DNA of 64,000 nt from Ferirhizobium litorale (GTDB lineage: Bacteria > Pseudomonadota > Alphaproteobacteria > Rhizobiales > Rhizobiaceae). The translations under genes were made by a program, and so were the position numbers. A model generated the notes under the pieces. The model was not told the origin of the DNA. It worked only from the letters and a program-made list of their open reading frames with translations, and made no database searches. Of this stretch, positions 47,665 to 55,455 are shown piece after piece (position 1 is the stretch's first letter; each line of letters begins with the position of its first letter). Where the stretch lies: NCBI GenBank assembly GCA_030028905.1, contig JALDYZ010000020.1, positions 1 through 64,000 of the forward strand. The letters run 5' to 3'.

Positions 47665-48201
47665 TTACTTCGGCGCCAGCACCATCATCATCTGGCGGCC
47701 TTCGAGCTTCGGCTCTGCCTCGACCTTGGCGATCGCCTGCGTGTCTTCCTTGACCTGCAACAGCAGTTTCATCCCGAGTTCCTGGTGAGCCATTTCGCGG
47801 CCGCGGAACTTCAGCGTAACCTTGACCTTGTCGCCGTCCTCGAAGAAGCGGTTCATCGCCTTCATCTTCACCTCATAGTCATGGGTATCGATGTTCGGAC
47901 GCATCTTGATTTCTTTGATTTCGACGATCTTCTGCTTCTTGCGCGCTTCCGCCGCCTTCTTCTGGTTGGCGTACTTCAGCTTGCCGAGGTCGAGGATCTT
48001 GCATACCGGCGGTTCGGAATTCGGGGAAATCTCTACGAGATCGAGGCCCGCTTCTTCCGCCATCTTCAAGGCCTGGTCTGTTGGCACAACGCCCAGGTTC
48101 GTGCCTTCTTCATTGATGAGCTGAATTTTAGGGATCCGGATTTCCCGGTTGGAGCGCGGCCCGTCCTTTGTGGGGGCTTCGGCTTTGAAGGGTCTGCGAA
48201 T
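47665..48201 (-). CDS. infC: Translation initiation factor IF-3 (AUU start)
   Basis: IF-3 binds the 30S subunit and monitors start-codon selection. From ATT at 48201 the protein is 178 aa, the usual rhizobial length, beginning with the expected (M)RRPFKAEAP. It has the N-terminal domain ([33 protein letters not shown]), linker and C-terminal domain ([19 protein letters not shown]). A GAGGAG lies 9 nt before the ATT. An ATG 108 nt upstream would add 36 unconserved residues and has no such site. AUU is the known autoregulatory start codon of infC in other bacteria. Confidence 0.93.
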   Translation of the reverse strand: MRRPFKAEAPTKDGPRSNREIRIPKIQLINEEGTNLGVVPTDQALKMAEEAGLDLVEISPNSEPPVCKILDLGKLKYANQKKAAEARKKQKIVEIKEIKMRPNIDTHDYEVKMKAMNRFFEDGDKVKVTLKFRGREMAHQELGMKLLLQVKEDTQAIAKVEAEPKLEGRQMMMVLAPK

Positions 48202-48210
48202 GGTCGTATT

Positions 48211-48216
48211 CTCCTC
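48211..48216 (-). promoter_or_regulatory. infC Shine-Dalgarno deciding the AUU start
   Basis: GAGGAG on the minus strand lies 9 nt before an ATT codon in the infC frame, with no ATG or GTG at a usable distance. This places the start at 48201 and implies IF-3 discrimination against its own message. Confidence 0.8.
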
Positions 48217-48387
48217 GAATAGTTTCGGATAGGTGCGTCCCGCATTTGAACCTGCGGCGAAAATGGACGGCAATGTCGCGATTGCTGCGACGAAGTCAAT
48301 AGCATGCATTCAGGAAAAAATCACCTCCTGTCGGGCTTTTTGCGAATCTGGTGTATAGGGGCCCAAAAGACGCAGGAGATTTGAACC

Positions 48388-49197
48388 ATGAGCGACGCGA
48401 TCAACGCTGAAGAACGGCACTTCCTGACGATCGGTAGCGGCCGCGATGCACGCGAAATCGCCATGATCCTGCGCCCTGCCGCCGGCGGCGGGGATGGCCC
48501 ATCGCTCGTCTGGCTGTCAGGCTACCGCTCAGACATGAGCGGCACAAAGGCGGTCGAACTGGACGGGCTTGCAGCGCGCCTCGGCCTGGCTTCGATCCGC
48601 TTCGATTATTCCGGCCACGGTCTCTCAGGCGGCGAATTCACCGACGGCACCATCTCGCGCTGGCTCGAAGAGGCGCTTGCCGTCATCGACCACGCCGCCC
48701 CGCGTCGGGCGGTCCTCGTCGGCTCGTCGATGGGCGGCTGGATCGCGCTCAGGCTGGCCCAGGAATTGGCTCGTCGAGGAACCGGGCCCGATCTCGATGG
48801 TATGGTGCTGATCGCCCCCGCGCCTGACTTCACCAGCGAACTGATCGAGCCGCACCTGAGCGAAGCTGACAAAGCCTCCCTTTCTTCGCGCGGCTATTTC
48901 GAGGAACTATCCGAATACAGCCCCGAGCCCAACATATATACGCGCGTCCTGATCGAGGATGGCAGGGAGAACCGTGTCCTGACCGGCATCATCGAGACCA
49001 ACTGCCCGGTGCATATCCTGCAAGGAATGGAAGACCGCGATGTGCCCTACAGGCATGCACTGCGGCTGATGGAACACCTCCCCGCGGACGACGCCGTGCT
49101 GACCATGGTGCGCGACGGCGACCACCGGCTGTCGAGGCCCGAGGATATCGAGCGCATGCTTGCCGCAGTCTCGGCCTTGGTGGCCAAGGCGGAGTAA
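48388..49197 (+). CDS. Alpha/beta hydrolase
   Basis: This 269-aa alpha/beta hydrolase has the nucleophile elbow VGSSMGGWIALRLA (Ser in GSSMGG, about residue 112), an oxyanion region VWLSGYRSDMSG and a C-terminal catalytic His in VRDGDHRLSRPED. The Asp is probably in GMEDRDVPYRHA. This pattern resembles small carboxylesterases and palmitoyl-thioesterase-like (ABHD10-type) proteins, but the substrate is unknown. It is divergent from infC. Confidence 0.88.
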   Translation: MSDAINAEERHFLTIGSGRDAREIAMILRPAAGGGDGPSLVWLSGYRSDMSGTKAVELDGLAARLGLASIRFDYSGHGLSGGEFTDGTISRWLEEALAVIDHAAPRRAVLVGSSMGGWIALRLAQELARRGTGPDLDGMVLIAPAPDFTSELIEPHLSEADKASLSSRGYFEELSEYSPEPNIYTRVLIEDGRENRVLTGIIETNCPVHILQGMEDRDVPYRHALRLMEHLPADDAVLTMVRDGDHRLSRPEDIERMLAAVSALVAKAE

Positions 49198-49273
49198 TTC
49201 GCATTTTAACCATATTCTCTATTGCCGGCCGTTAACGGATTGGTAACGATTGACTCTCCGCCCCCGAAAGTTC

Positions 49274-49288
49274 TTAACTCTTTGTTAA
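49274..49288 (+). promoter_or_regulatory. CtrA-type site TTAA-N7-TTAA
   Basis: TTAA-CTCTTTG-TTAA is an exact match to the alphaproteobacterial CtrA full site. It sits inside a perfect TTCTTAAC/GTTAAGAA inverted repeat (49271-49291), 22 bp before the start of the transglutaminase-like gene, so CtrA binding would overlap the promoter. Confidence 0.6.
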
Positions 49289-49309
49289 GAATTAAAGGGA
49301 CGATCAAAC

Positions 49310-49924
49310 ATGAGTTTTGCGCGTGCTAGGGGAGTTCTGGTGGCGATGATCGCCGTCCTTTCTTCCGCGACCATTGCTGTGCCAGCCCCCAGGCCGCATG
49401 CCGGCATGATCACCGGCAGCGTGACGTCCCAGCCGATCGGCCACTACGAGTTTTGCCAGTCCCACCGCGACGAATGTTCCGTGCGCAGCCGCTCGACCAC
49501 CGCCGTCCGGCTCACCGAATTCGGCTGGGCGACCGTTCGGGCCATCAATGCATCCGTCAACCACAGCATCGCGCCGATGACCGACCAGGACCTCTACGGT
49601 CGTGACGAGGTCTGGGCCTATCCGGCGGACGCTGGCGATTGCGAGGATTTTGTCCTGCTGAAGCGCAAGAAGCTGATGGATCAGGGCTTTTCCGCTTCCG
49701 ACCTGCTGATCACCGTCGTGCGCAAGCCCGATGGCGAAGGCCATGCGGTTCTGACCGTCCGCACCTCGGAAGGCGACTATGTGCTCGACAATCTCGAAGA
49801 CGAGGTCAAGGTCTGGTACGAGACCCCCTATACCTACCTGAAGCGCCAGGCGACCTTCAATTCCGGCCGCTGGGTGACGATCGAGAACAGCGGCGATCTG
49901 ATGGTCGGCGCCGTGGCGAAGTAA
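49310..49924 (+). CDS. Bacterial transglutaminase-like cysteine peptidase (BTLCP)
   Basis: This 204-aa protein belongs to the DUF920/BTLCP transglutaminase-like family. It has a probable signal peptide (about 1-26) and a catalytic triad Cys111 (DAGDCEDF), His145 (EGHAVLTV) and Asp160 (YVLDNLED). Related proteins in other bacteria are LapG-type periplasmic proteases that release adhesins, but this family's substrate in rhizobia is unknown and no LapD-like gene is adjacent. The start is downstream of a CtrA-type site. Confidence 0.87.
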   Translation: MSFARARGVLVAMIAVLSSATIAVPAPRPHAGMITGSVTSQPIGHYEFCQSHRDECSVRSRSTTAVRLTEFGWATVRAINASVNHSIAPMTDQDLYGRDEVWAYPADAGDCEDFVLLKRKKLMDQGFSASDLLITVVRKPDGEGHAVLTVRTSEGDYVLDNLEDEVKVWYETPYTYLKRQATFNSGRWVTIENSGDLMVGAVAK

Positions 49925-49949
49925 CGTCAACCATTACTTACACCATTCG

Positions 49950-49976
49950 AAATGCCGGACCGTGTCCGGCATTTTG
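49950..49976. terminator. Bidirectional terminator
   Basis: AAATGCCGGAC pairs perfectly with GTCCGGCATTT over a 3-nt loop, with a T-run following. It lies between the convergent BTLCP and mbfA genes. Confidence 0.88.
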
Positions 49977-49996
49977 TGTTTGCTGTTTCCGCCTGC

Positions 49997-50980
49997 TCAT
50001 CCGTTGCCGATCAGCACTCCCGCCGCCAGCACCAGCGATCCTCCCAGCACCACCTGGAATGTGGCCCTCATGAACGGGGTCTCCATGTACTTGTTCTGGA
50101 TGAAGGCAATGGCCCAAAGTTCGACAAAAACGATGGCCGCAGCGACGGTCGTCGCGATCCAGAAATCCGGGATGAGGTAAGGCAGAGTGTGCCCGAGACC
50201 GCCGAGCGCCGTCATGATCCCCGATGCCAGTCCACGCTTGACCGGAGAACCCCGGCCAGAAAGCTTGCCATCGTCATGGGCGGCTTCGGTGAAGCCCATC
50301 GAAATCCCTGCCCCGACGGAGGCAGAGAGGCCGATCAGGAAGGTTTGCCAGGTATCCTGAGTGGCGAAGGCGGCTGCGAAGATCGGCGCAAGCGTCGATA
50401 CCGATCCGTCCATGAGCCCGGCAAGACCCGGCTGGACAAAGGTCAACAGGAACTGCCGGTGGGCCGTTGCATCCTCCTCGGCCTTCACGTCGGCTGGCAG
50501 ATGGGTTTCGCCGAGGCGGTGGGCAAGCGTCTCGTGGGCCTTCTCCGCCATTGCAAGATCGCCAAGCAGCGTACGGATCTCAGCGTCCTCGCTGCACGCG
50601 GCGGCTGAGAGGTAAAAGTGATAGGCCTGATCTTCCATGCGCTCGGCCTCGCGGCGGACCTTTTCCAGTGGCATGGAACGGGCGAGCCAATCCGGCTTGC
50701 GCTCGTAGAAATCGCGGACGTGCTCGCGACGGATCAGCGGAATACGTTCCCCGAACCGGGCCTTGTGCATGTCGATGAGGCGTTGTCGATGGGTGTTTTC
50801 CTCCTTGGCCATATCCTCGAAAACCGCTGCTGAACGCGGATAGCGCTCGCGGAGAGCATCGGCATAGGCGAGATAGATACGGCTGTCGTCCTCTTCCGAA
50901 GATATCGCGAGTGCGAGAATTTCCTGTTCGCTGAGCGACGAGAACGGGCGCTTGGCTCCGGAGAGCAATCGGGAAAACAT
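49997..50980 (-). CDS. mbfA: Membrane-bound ferritin-like iron exporter MbfA
   Basis: MbfA couples a cytoplasmic ferritin-like (erythrin-vacuolar iron transport) domain to a VIT1/CCC1-type membrane domain and exports iron, protecting against iron and peroxide stress. The 327-aa protein has ferritin-like helices with ExxH-type ligands (SEEDDSRIYLAYADAL, AKEENTHRQRL, ERMEDQAYHFYLSAA, MAEKAHETLAH; about 25-165). About five membrane segments then begin at FVQPGLAGLMDGSVSTLAPIFAAAF. The ATG at 50980 follows a large Irr-type palindrome. Confidence 0.94.
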   Translation of the reverse strand: MFSRLLSGAKRPFSSLSEQEILALAISSEEDDSRIYLAYADALRERYPRSAAVFEDMAKEENTHRQRLIDMHKARFGERIPLIRREHVRDFYERKPDWLARSMPLEKVRREAERMEDQAYHFYLSAAACSEDAEIRTLLGDLAMAEKAHETLAHRLGETHLPADVKAEEDATAHRQFLLTFVQPGLAGLMDGSVSTLAPIFAAAFATQDTWQTFLIGLSASVGAGISMGFTEAAHDDGKLSGRGSPVKRGLASGIMTALGGLGHTLPYLIPDFWIATTVAAAIVFVELWAIAFIQNKYMETPFMRATFQVVLGGSLVLAAGVLIGNG

Positions 50981-50989
50981 ACGCGACCT

Positions 50990-51020
50990 CAGATTTAGAA
51001 TTATTCTAATTCTAAATCTG
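50990..51020 (-). promoter_or_regulatory. Irr-binding ICE palindrome at mbfA
   Basis: CAGATTTAGAAT and ATTCTAAATCTG form a perfect 12-bp inverted repeat with a 7-nt spacer. Within it TTTAGAA-TTA-TTCTAAT matches the ICE consensus at 13 of 14 fixed positions. It lies 10 bp upstream of the mbfA start. Irr represses mbfA in Agrobacterium, so the same is expected here. Confidence 0.85.
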
Positions 51021-51122
51021 AGCACGACACGGGTCAAGGCCAGGATTGACCGCCACCATGCGAACTGCCGGAACTGTGTGATCGTGCTGACAGTACCTCT
51101 CGCATTGGACCTCGCGTAATCG

Positions 51123-51533
51123 CTAATCCCGCGTCCGAATCTTCCAACCCTCACCGGTCATCAGCACGCAACTCTTGCCGTCGGCGCGGCTCAGTATGAT
51201 GCTCCAGTTTCCCACCCTGCTGACGTAGATTTCCATCACCGCGCGACGGTTCACCAGACCGATCGCGGCCAGCTTCTGCGCAAACTGATCGTTCAGAAGA
51301 CGCGCAATGTCCGCGCGCTCATCGCAGTAAGGCAGCGTCCTGTCGTCCGAGGGAGACGCTCCGCTCGCCGGGATCGACACAAGAACACCGACGGCAGCCA
51401 AGGCGGGCAGAGTGAGGCCCTGCCAGCTTCTGCCTGAATCGGCGAAGCCAGGCTTCCCTCGATATTCGCATAAAACCGGGTTCGCGATATTTCCTCGGCA
51501 GAGCATCGAACCTGCCTCCCGGGCGGAGCGCAA
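51123..51533 (-). CDS. Hypothetical exported protein
   Basis: This frame encodes up to 136 aa. A hydrophobic stretch (GLTLPALAAVGVLVSIPASGAS) followed by SP/ASG looks like a signal peptide, but the N-terminal 30 residues before it are unconvincing and the true start may be internal or non-ATG. The mature part has two cysteines (LPYCDERADIARLLN, DGKSCVLMTGEGWKIR) and is rich in short beta-like segments. I do not recognise a family. It lies upstream of mbfA on the same strand, separated by the ICE region. Confidence 0.55.
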   Translation of the reverse strand: MRSAREAGSMLCRGNIANPVLCEYRGKPGFADSGRSWQGLTLPALAAVGVLVSIPASGASPSDDRTLPYCDERADIARLLNDQFAQKLAAIGLVNRRAVMEIYVSRVGNWSIILSRADGKSCVLMTGEGWKIRTRD

Positions 51534-51625
51534 TACACGTTCATAGCATGAACGCAGGCCGCCGTCTGCGCCTCCCCCGGGAGGCGTCGATTGGCGTTTG
51601 GCCCCGGGAGTTCAATATTGCGGGA

Positions 51626-52651
51626 TCAGGCTTCCAGCCCCTTGAGGACATTGGCGACATTCAGGCCGATTTCCGGAACCCCATACCCGCCTTCCATGAC
51701 GACAAGCACCGGCAGCCCTGACGTGGAGATTCTTTCGCCCATGCGTATGTAGTCGGAAGATGTGAGCTTGAAGAACGAGATCGGGTCCTTCTCGAAAGTA
51801 TCGACGCCGAGCGAGACGACGATCGCCTCGGCCCCAAAAGCTTTGATGCGGGCAAGCGAATCGTCGAGCGCCGCGGCCCAGACGTCCCAGGGCGTGCCGG
51901 CCGGCATAGGGTAGTTGCGGTTCGCACCTTCTCCTGCGCCGGCACCGGTTTCATCCGCATAGCCGAGGAAATAGGGAAAGGCATCGACCGGATCGCCGTG
52001 CAGGGATGCAAAGTAGACGTCGCCACGTTCGTAGAAGATGTCCTGCGTGCCGTTGCCGTGATGGAAGTCGACGTCGAGGACCGCCACCTTCTTCGCTCCG
52101 TGATCAAGGAAACGCTGGGCGGCGACGGCGGCATTGTTGATGAAGCAGTAGCCGCCATAGAGGTCGATGCCGGCATGGTGACCCGGGGGACGGCAGAGTG
52201 AGAAAGCAAACCGGTTGCCGGCATTAACCCAGTCGACACCGCTGATGGCGACGTTCATCGACGAAATGGCTGCCGCGTAGGTTCCTTGGGTTATCGAGGT
52301 TTCGAGGGCGTTGGCATAGTAACCCAGAGCCCCGTCGATGTTGTTGGGTACGCGCTGGCGGCTGCGCCTATAGGGAATGGCGGTCGGGATCGCCTCTCCC
52401 TCATAGCCTTCCGCCACCCAGCGATCCCACGCGGTTGCCAGAAAGGCCAGGAAGGCAGGCTCATGGACCTTTTGCGCTGTTTCCATGTCGTAGGTTTGCG
52501 GCGCCACCACATCGCTGTAGCCGGCCTCCCTGACCGCAGCAAGAATCCACTCGGCACGGAATGGCCCCTCGAACGGCGTTACCAACTGGCCGCCGTGGAG
52601 TTCGGTCTTCGCATCGCGAAGCTTGTGATCTTCGGAGTAAATAACGCGCAT
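51626..52651 (-). CDS. aphA: Acetylpolyamine amidohydrolase
   Basis: AphA is a Zn-dependent, histone-deacetylase-fold enzyme that removes acetyl groups from acetylated putrescine, spermidine and similar amines. The 341 aa equal the Mycoplana ramosa enzyme in length and closely match its motifs: MRVIYSEDHKLRDAKTEL, LCRPPGHHAGIDLYGGYCFIN (catalytic His pair), AVLDVDFHHGNGTQDIFYERG (Zn-binding Asp and His), SLGVDTFEKDP and MEGGYGVPEIGLNVANVLKG (Tyr). AGGA lies 7 nt before the ATG. It is the last gene of a run with an XRE-cupin regulator and a GNAT. Confidence 0.94.
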   Translation of the reverse strand: MRVIYSEDHKLRDAKTELHGGQLVTPFEGPFRAEWILAAVREAGYSDVVAPQTYDMETAQKVHEPAFLAFLATAWDRWVAEGYEGEAIPTAIPYRRSRQRVPNNIDGALGYYANALETSITQGTYAAAISSMNVAISGVDWVNAGNRFAFSLCRPPGHHAGIDLYGGYCFINNAAVAAQRFLDHGAKKVAVLDVDFHHGNGTQDIFYERGDVYFASLHGDPVDAFPYFLGYADETGAGAGEGANRNYPMPAGTPWDVWAAALDDSLARIKAFGAEAIVVSLGVDTFEKDPISFFKLTSSDYIRMGERISTSGLPVLVVMEGGYGVPEIGLNVANVLKGLEA

Positions 52652-52754
52652 CGCCAGGTCCTGAATGTTTTCGACGGGCGGAAGGTAGCGTTGTTCATTC
52701 CCGAAAGGCAAGGCGCGCATCATTCTGAAACGACGGCGCCGGCAAAGGCCCCGA

Positions 52755-53285
52755 TCAGCCGATCCGGGCAAGCCGCTTGTAGAACAGAGTGGTGTCGCAG
52801 TAGCGGCCGTCGGGATAAAGCGCATAGTCAGGAATGACACCAGCGCGCTCCCAACCGAGCTTCGGATAGATGCTTTCGGCAAGACTGCCTGTTGCCGTAT
52901 CGAGCACGAGCAGCGTCAACCCGCGCTTCGCCGCCTCATGCTCGGCCGCGTCCATCAGCAGCCGGGCGAGGCCCCTTCCACGGGCAGCGCGCATGACCAA
53001 AAGTTTCTTGAGATCGCCGCGATGGGGCTGGTTCGGCATCTGGGCCAAGCCGACCTGGACCGTGCCGATGATTTTGCCCTCATCTTCGGCAACGAGAAGA
53101 ACCGTGGCCTGCGCTGCGACACTGCCGATGACGCCGGACCAATAAGTAACCGCGTCCTCCGGCGTATAGGGTGACATGAAGCCGACCGATGCGCCGTCCT
53201 GGACGCAATCGGACAGCACATGGCACAGATCGTCCAAGGCAGCGCGGGCTTCGCACTCATTCAGCAGGCGGATTTCGACGGTCAT
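52755..53285 (-). CDS. GNAT-family N-acetyltransferase
   Basis: This 176-aa acetyltransferase carries the acetyl-CoA motif KKLLVMRAARGRGLARLLMDAAEHEA (R-G-x-G-L/A) and a C-terminal YPKLGWERAGVIPDYALYPDG. The substrate is not evident. It is sandwiched, on one strand, between an XRE-cupin regulator (25 bp upstream) and aphA (103 bp downstream), so an amine substrate is plausible. The start at 53285 has GGAA 6 nt upstream and gives the family length. Confidence 0.87.
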   Translation of the reverse strand: MTVEIRLLNECEARAALDDLCHVLSDCVQDGASVGFMSPYTPEDAVTYWSGVIGSVAAQATVLLVAEDEGKIIGTVQVGLAQMPNQPHRGDLKKLLVMRAARGRGLARLLMDAAEHEAAKRGLTLLVLDTATGSLAESIYPKLGWERAGVIPDYALYPDGRYCDTTLFYKRLARIG

Positions 53286-53310
53286 CTTTGCTTCCATGTT
53301 TGCAATTTGA

Positions 53311-53889
53311 TTATCGGTAGCCGCGATCGAAAACCACGACGTAGCGGGCGGCGATACCGCCGGGATTGTAAAATGAATGGCCGGCGCCGACATGCATGAA
53401 CAGACAATCTCCCGGCGCCATCCGATAGACCCCATCGGCAGTCGTCATCTCCAAGACACCGTCGAGCAACCAGACATGCTGTGTCATACCGCGGCTCGCC
53501 TCCTGCGGCGGAAAGCTTGCGCGCCCCCCGGGAGGAAACTCGACCTCGACAATATCCACCGCCGATCCCGTGCCCGGCGGCGATACGGAACGCCGCTGAT
53601 AACCGATGATCGGATCGCGCCACACCGGCTGGCCGTCACGGCGCAAGAATGGCGATCGACTGCCATCCTCCTCCATCGCGAAAAAACTCGACAAAGATTG
53701 ACCGAGCGCTGCGCAGATCCGCGAAAGCAATGGCGCAGTGGGACTGGCCTCGGCGCGCTCGATGCGTGATATCATGGCCCTGCTGACGCCCGAGGCCGAC
53801 GCCAGCTCGTCCAGCGTCATGCCTTTGCCCGTCCGCAATTGCCTGACGCGCTCGCCAATCGCGCATTCGAGATCGGTTTCGTTTTCCAT
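53311..53889 (-). CDS. XRE-family regulator with cupin sensor domain
   Basis: This 192-aa protein joins an N-terminal helix-turn-helix of the Cro/C1 type (VRQLRTGKGMTLDELASASGVSRAMISRIER, about 15-45) to a C-terminal cupin (about 110-190, RGMTQHVWLLDGVLEMTTADG, APGDCLFMHVGAGHSFYNPGG). This PuuR-like architecture senses a small molecule, often a polyamine or amino-acid-derived amine. It heads the GNAT-aphA run and is divergent from an MFS transporter, so both are candidate targets. Confidence 0.92.
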   Translation of the reverse strand: MENETDLECAIGERVRQLRTGKGMTLDELASASGVSRAMISRIERAEASPTAPLLSRICAALGQSLSSFFAMEEDGSRSPFLRRDGQPVWRDPIIGYQRRSVSPPGTGSAVDIVEVEFPPGGRASFPPQEASRGMTQHVWLLDGVLEMTTADGVYRMAPGDCLFMHVGAGHSFYNPGGIAARYVVVFDRGYR

Positions 53890-54118
53890 TATTTGATAAT
53901 TTCATTCTCCTATTGTGGAATCAAGCGATATTCGATGCTAGCTGAAAAAATGTCCGTCGATGGCGCATTGGCGACATCACAGGCTCTGCCTTCCGGCTAA
54001 TATCGCCGACAGGACGAACTTGTTCCCTATTCCAAGCCTGATAATTCAATAACATATTCAACAATTTCCACCTTTCGCGGCACGCATGGCGGAACTGGCG
54101 AGCAAATGAGGGTGCCCA
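53890..54118. other. Divergent promoter region, XRE-cupin/MFS
   Basis: This 229-bp gap is unusually AT-rich for the window, with TTTGATAATTT next to the XRE start and TGATAATTCAATAACATATTC in its middle. I see no single clear palindrome. It must hold the promoters for the divergent regulator and MFS gene and probably the regulator's operator. Confidence 0.45.
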
Positions 54119-55396
54119 GTGAAAAGCGACATCAGCAAATCTGCCTCGCCATTGTCCATATTCAGCATCGTCGCCTCGATGACGGCAGTCGCGCTCGGCA
54201 ATGGTATCATGTTCACCTACATTCCGTTCACGCTTGCGCGCGAGGCGGGACCATCCTGGGCGGCCGGGGCCGCGGTGACGGCAGTTGCCTTCGGCGGCTT
54301 GATCGGTTGCGCCATTGCCGGTCCCTTGATCCGCCGGGTCGGGCATGCGCGCCTCTTCTCCTGTTCCATGGCACTGGTCATCATCGCCGCGCTGCTGATC
54401 AGCCTTGGCGTCCACCCCGTTCTCTGGATCGTGGCGCGCATGATCTACGGTATTGCCGGCAACACCAACTTCATCATTTCCCAGAGCTGGCTCAATCATG
54501 CCGCCTCCAATGAATGGCGCGGCAAGGCAATGTCCTTTTTCTATATGGCCTATGTGATCGGCATGGGGGTCGGCGCCTGGCTGTTTGGCCGGATCCCGGC
54601 CGAGGGCAATCTCGCACCACTGCTGACCATCTTCTTTACCGCGCTCGCCATCCTGCCGATCGGGCTGACGACGCTGCCGACCCCGCCACCACCGGCGCAG
54701 GTCAGCGTCGACATAAAGATGGCCTGGCGCAGCTCGCCGGTCGCATTCATTGGCGTGCTTGCCGCAGGCGGACTGTCCATGGTGGTGCAAGGATTTACCC
54801 CGATCTACGCTGCTGCCAATGACATGTCGCAAACGGACATCGCCCTTCTGGTGTTCCTCATGCAGTTCGGCCTGCTTTTCGTTCAGTATCCGCTCGGCGT
54901 ACTTTCCGATCGCATCGACCGCCGGATCGTGCTCGCCGGAACCTGCGCGCTGATTGCTGCAACGGCCGTCGTGGCACTCAATGTCAGTTTCGGAAATTTC
55001 TTCCTGCTGATGTTCGTCTTCGCCGTCTTTGCCGGCGCCGTCGAAACGGTCTACTCGATTGCCAATGCCCATGCCAATGATCGCGCACCACCGAGGGATT
55101 TCGTGCAGCTTGCCAGCACGCTGCTTGTCGCCTGGTCGATCTCCGCGACTGCCGTGCCACTCGCGGTGACCGCACTCACACCTTTGTTCGGCGATCAGAC
55201 CTTCATCTACGCGGCAATGGTGGTGGCACTTGCCTATGCGGTTTTTGTGCTTCTGAGGCTGCGCGAGCGCAAGAAAGTCCCCATCCAGGCGCGGGAGAAT
55301 TTCGAGGTGATGAGCGCCCAGGTACCCAACGCGATCGCCCTTACGGAGCCAGCTTCCGAACAGGTTCGCCAGGGCGTCCGTGCCGACAATTTATAG
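54119..55396 (+). CDS. MFS transporter
   Basis: This 425-aa major-facilitator protein has 12 predicted membrane segments, with [23 protein letters not shown] (loop 2-3 motif A region) and a symmetrical second half including [18 protein letters not shown]. The start is GTG with GAGGG 7 nt upstream. The substrate is unknown; its divergence from the XRE-cupin/GNAT/aphA set suggests amine import or export as a hypothesis. Confidence 0.88.
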   Translation: MKSDISKSASPLSIFSIVASMTAVALGNGIMFTYIPFTLAREAGPSWAAGAAVTAVAFGGLIGCAIAGPLIRRVGHARLFSCSMALVIIAALLISLGVHPVLWIVARMIYGIAGNTNFIISQSWLNHAASNEWRGKAMSFFYMAYVIGMGVGAWLFGRIPAEGNLAPLLTIFFTALAILPIGLTTLPTPPPPAQVSVDIKMAWRSSPVAFIGVLAAGGLSMVVQGFTPIYAAANDMSQTDIALLVFLMQFGLLFVQYPLGVLSDRIDRRIVLAGTCALIAATAVVALNVSFGNFFLLMFVFAVFAGAVETVYSIANAHANDRAPPRDFVQLASTLLVAWSISATAVPLAVTALTPLFGDQTFIYAAMVVALAYAVFVLLRLRERKKVPIQARENFEVMSAQVPNAIALTEPASEQVRQGVRADNL

Positions 55397-55455
55397 TTTA
55401 CGCATCCTTCTTTTCCGCTTTGCGGCAATCACGACCGCTGCTATATGCGCAGGCC

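Noticed and set aside
53921-55072. 383-codon minus-strand open frame opposite the MFS gene
   Set aside because: It is a charged low-complexity shadow of the transporter; the plus-strand protein has 12 clear membrane segments.
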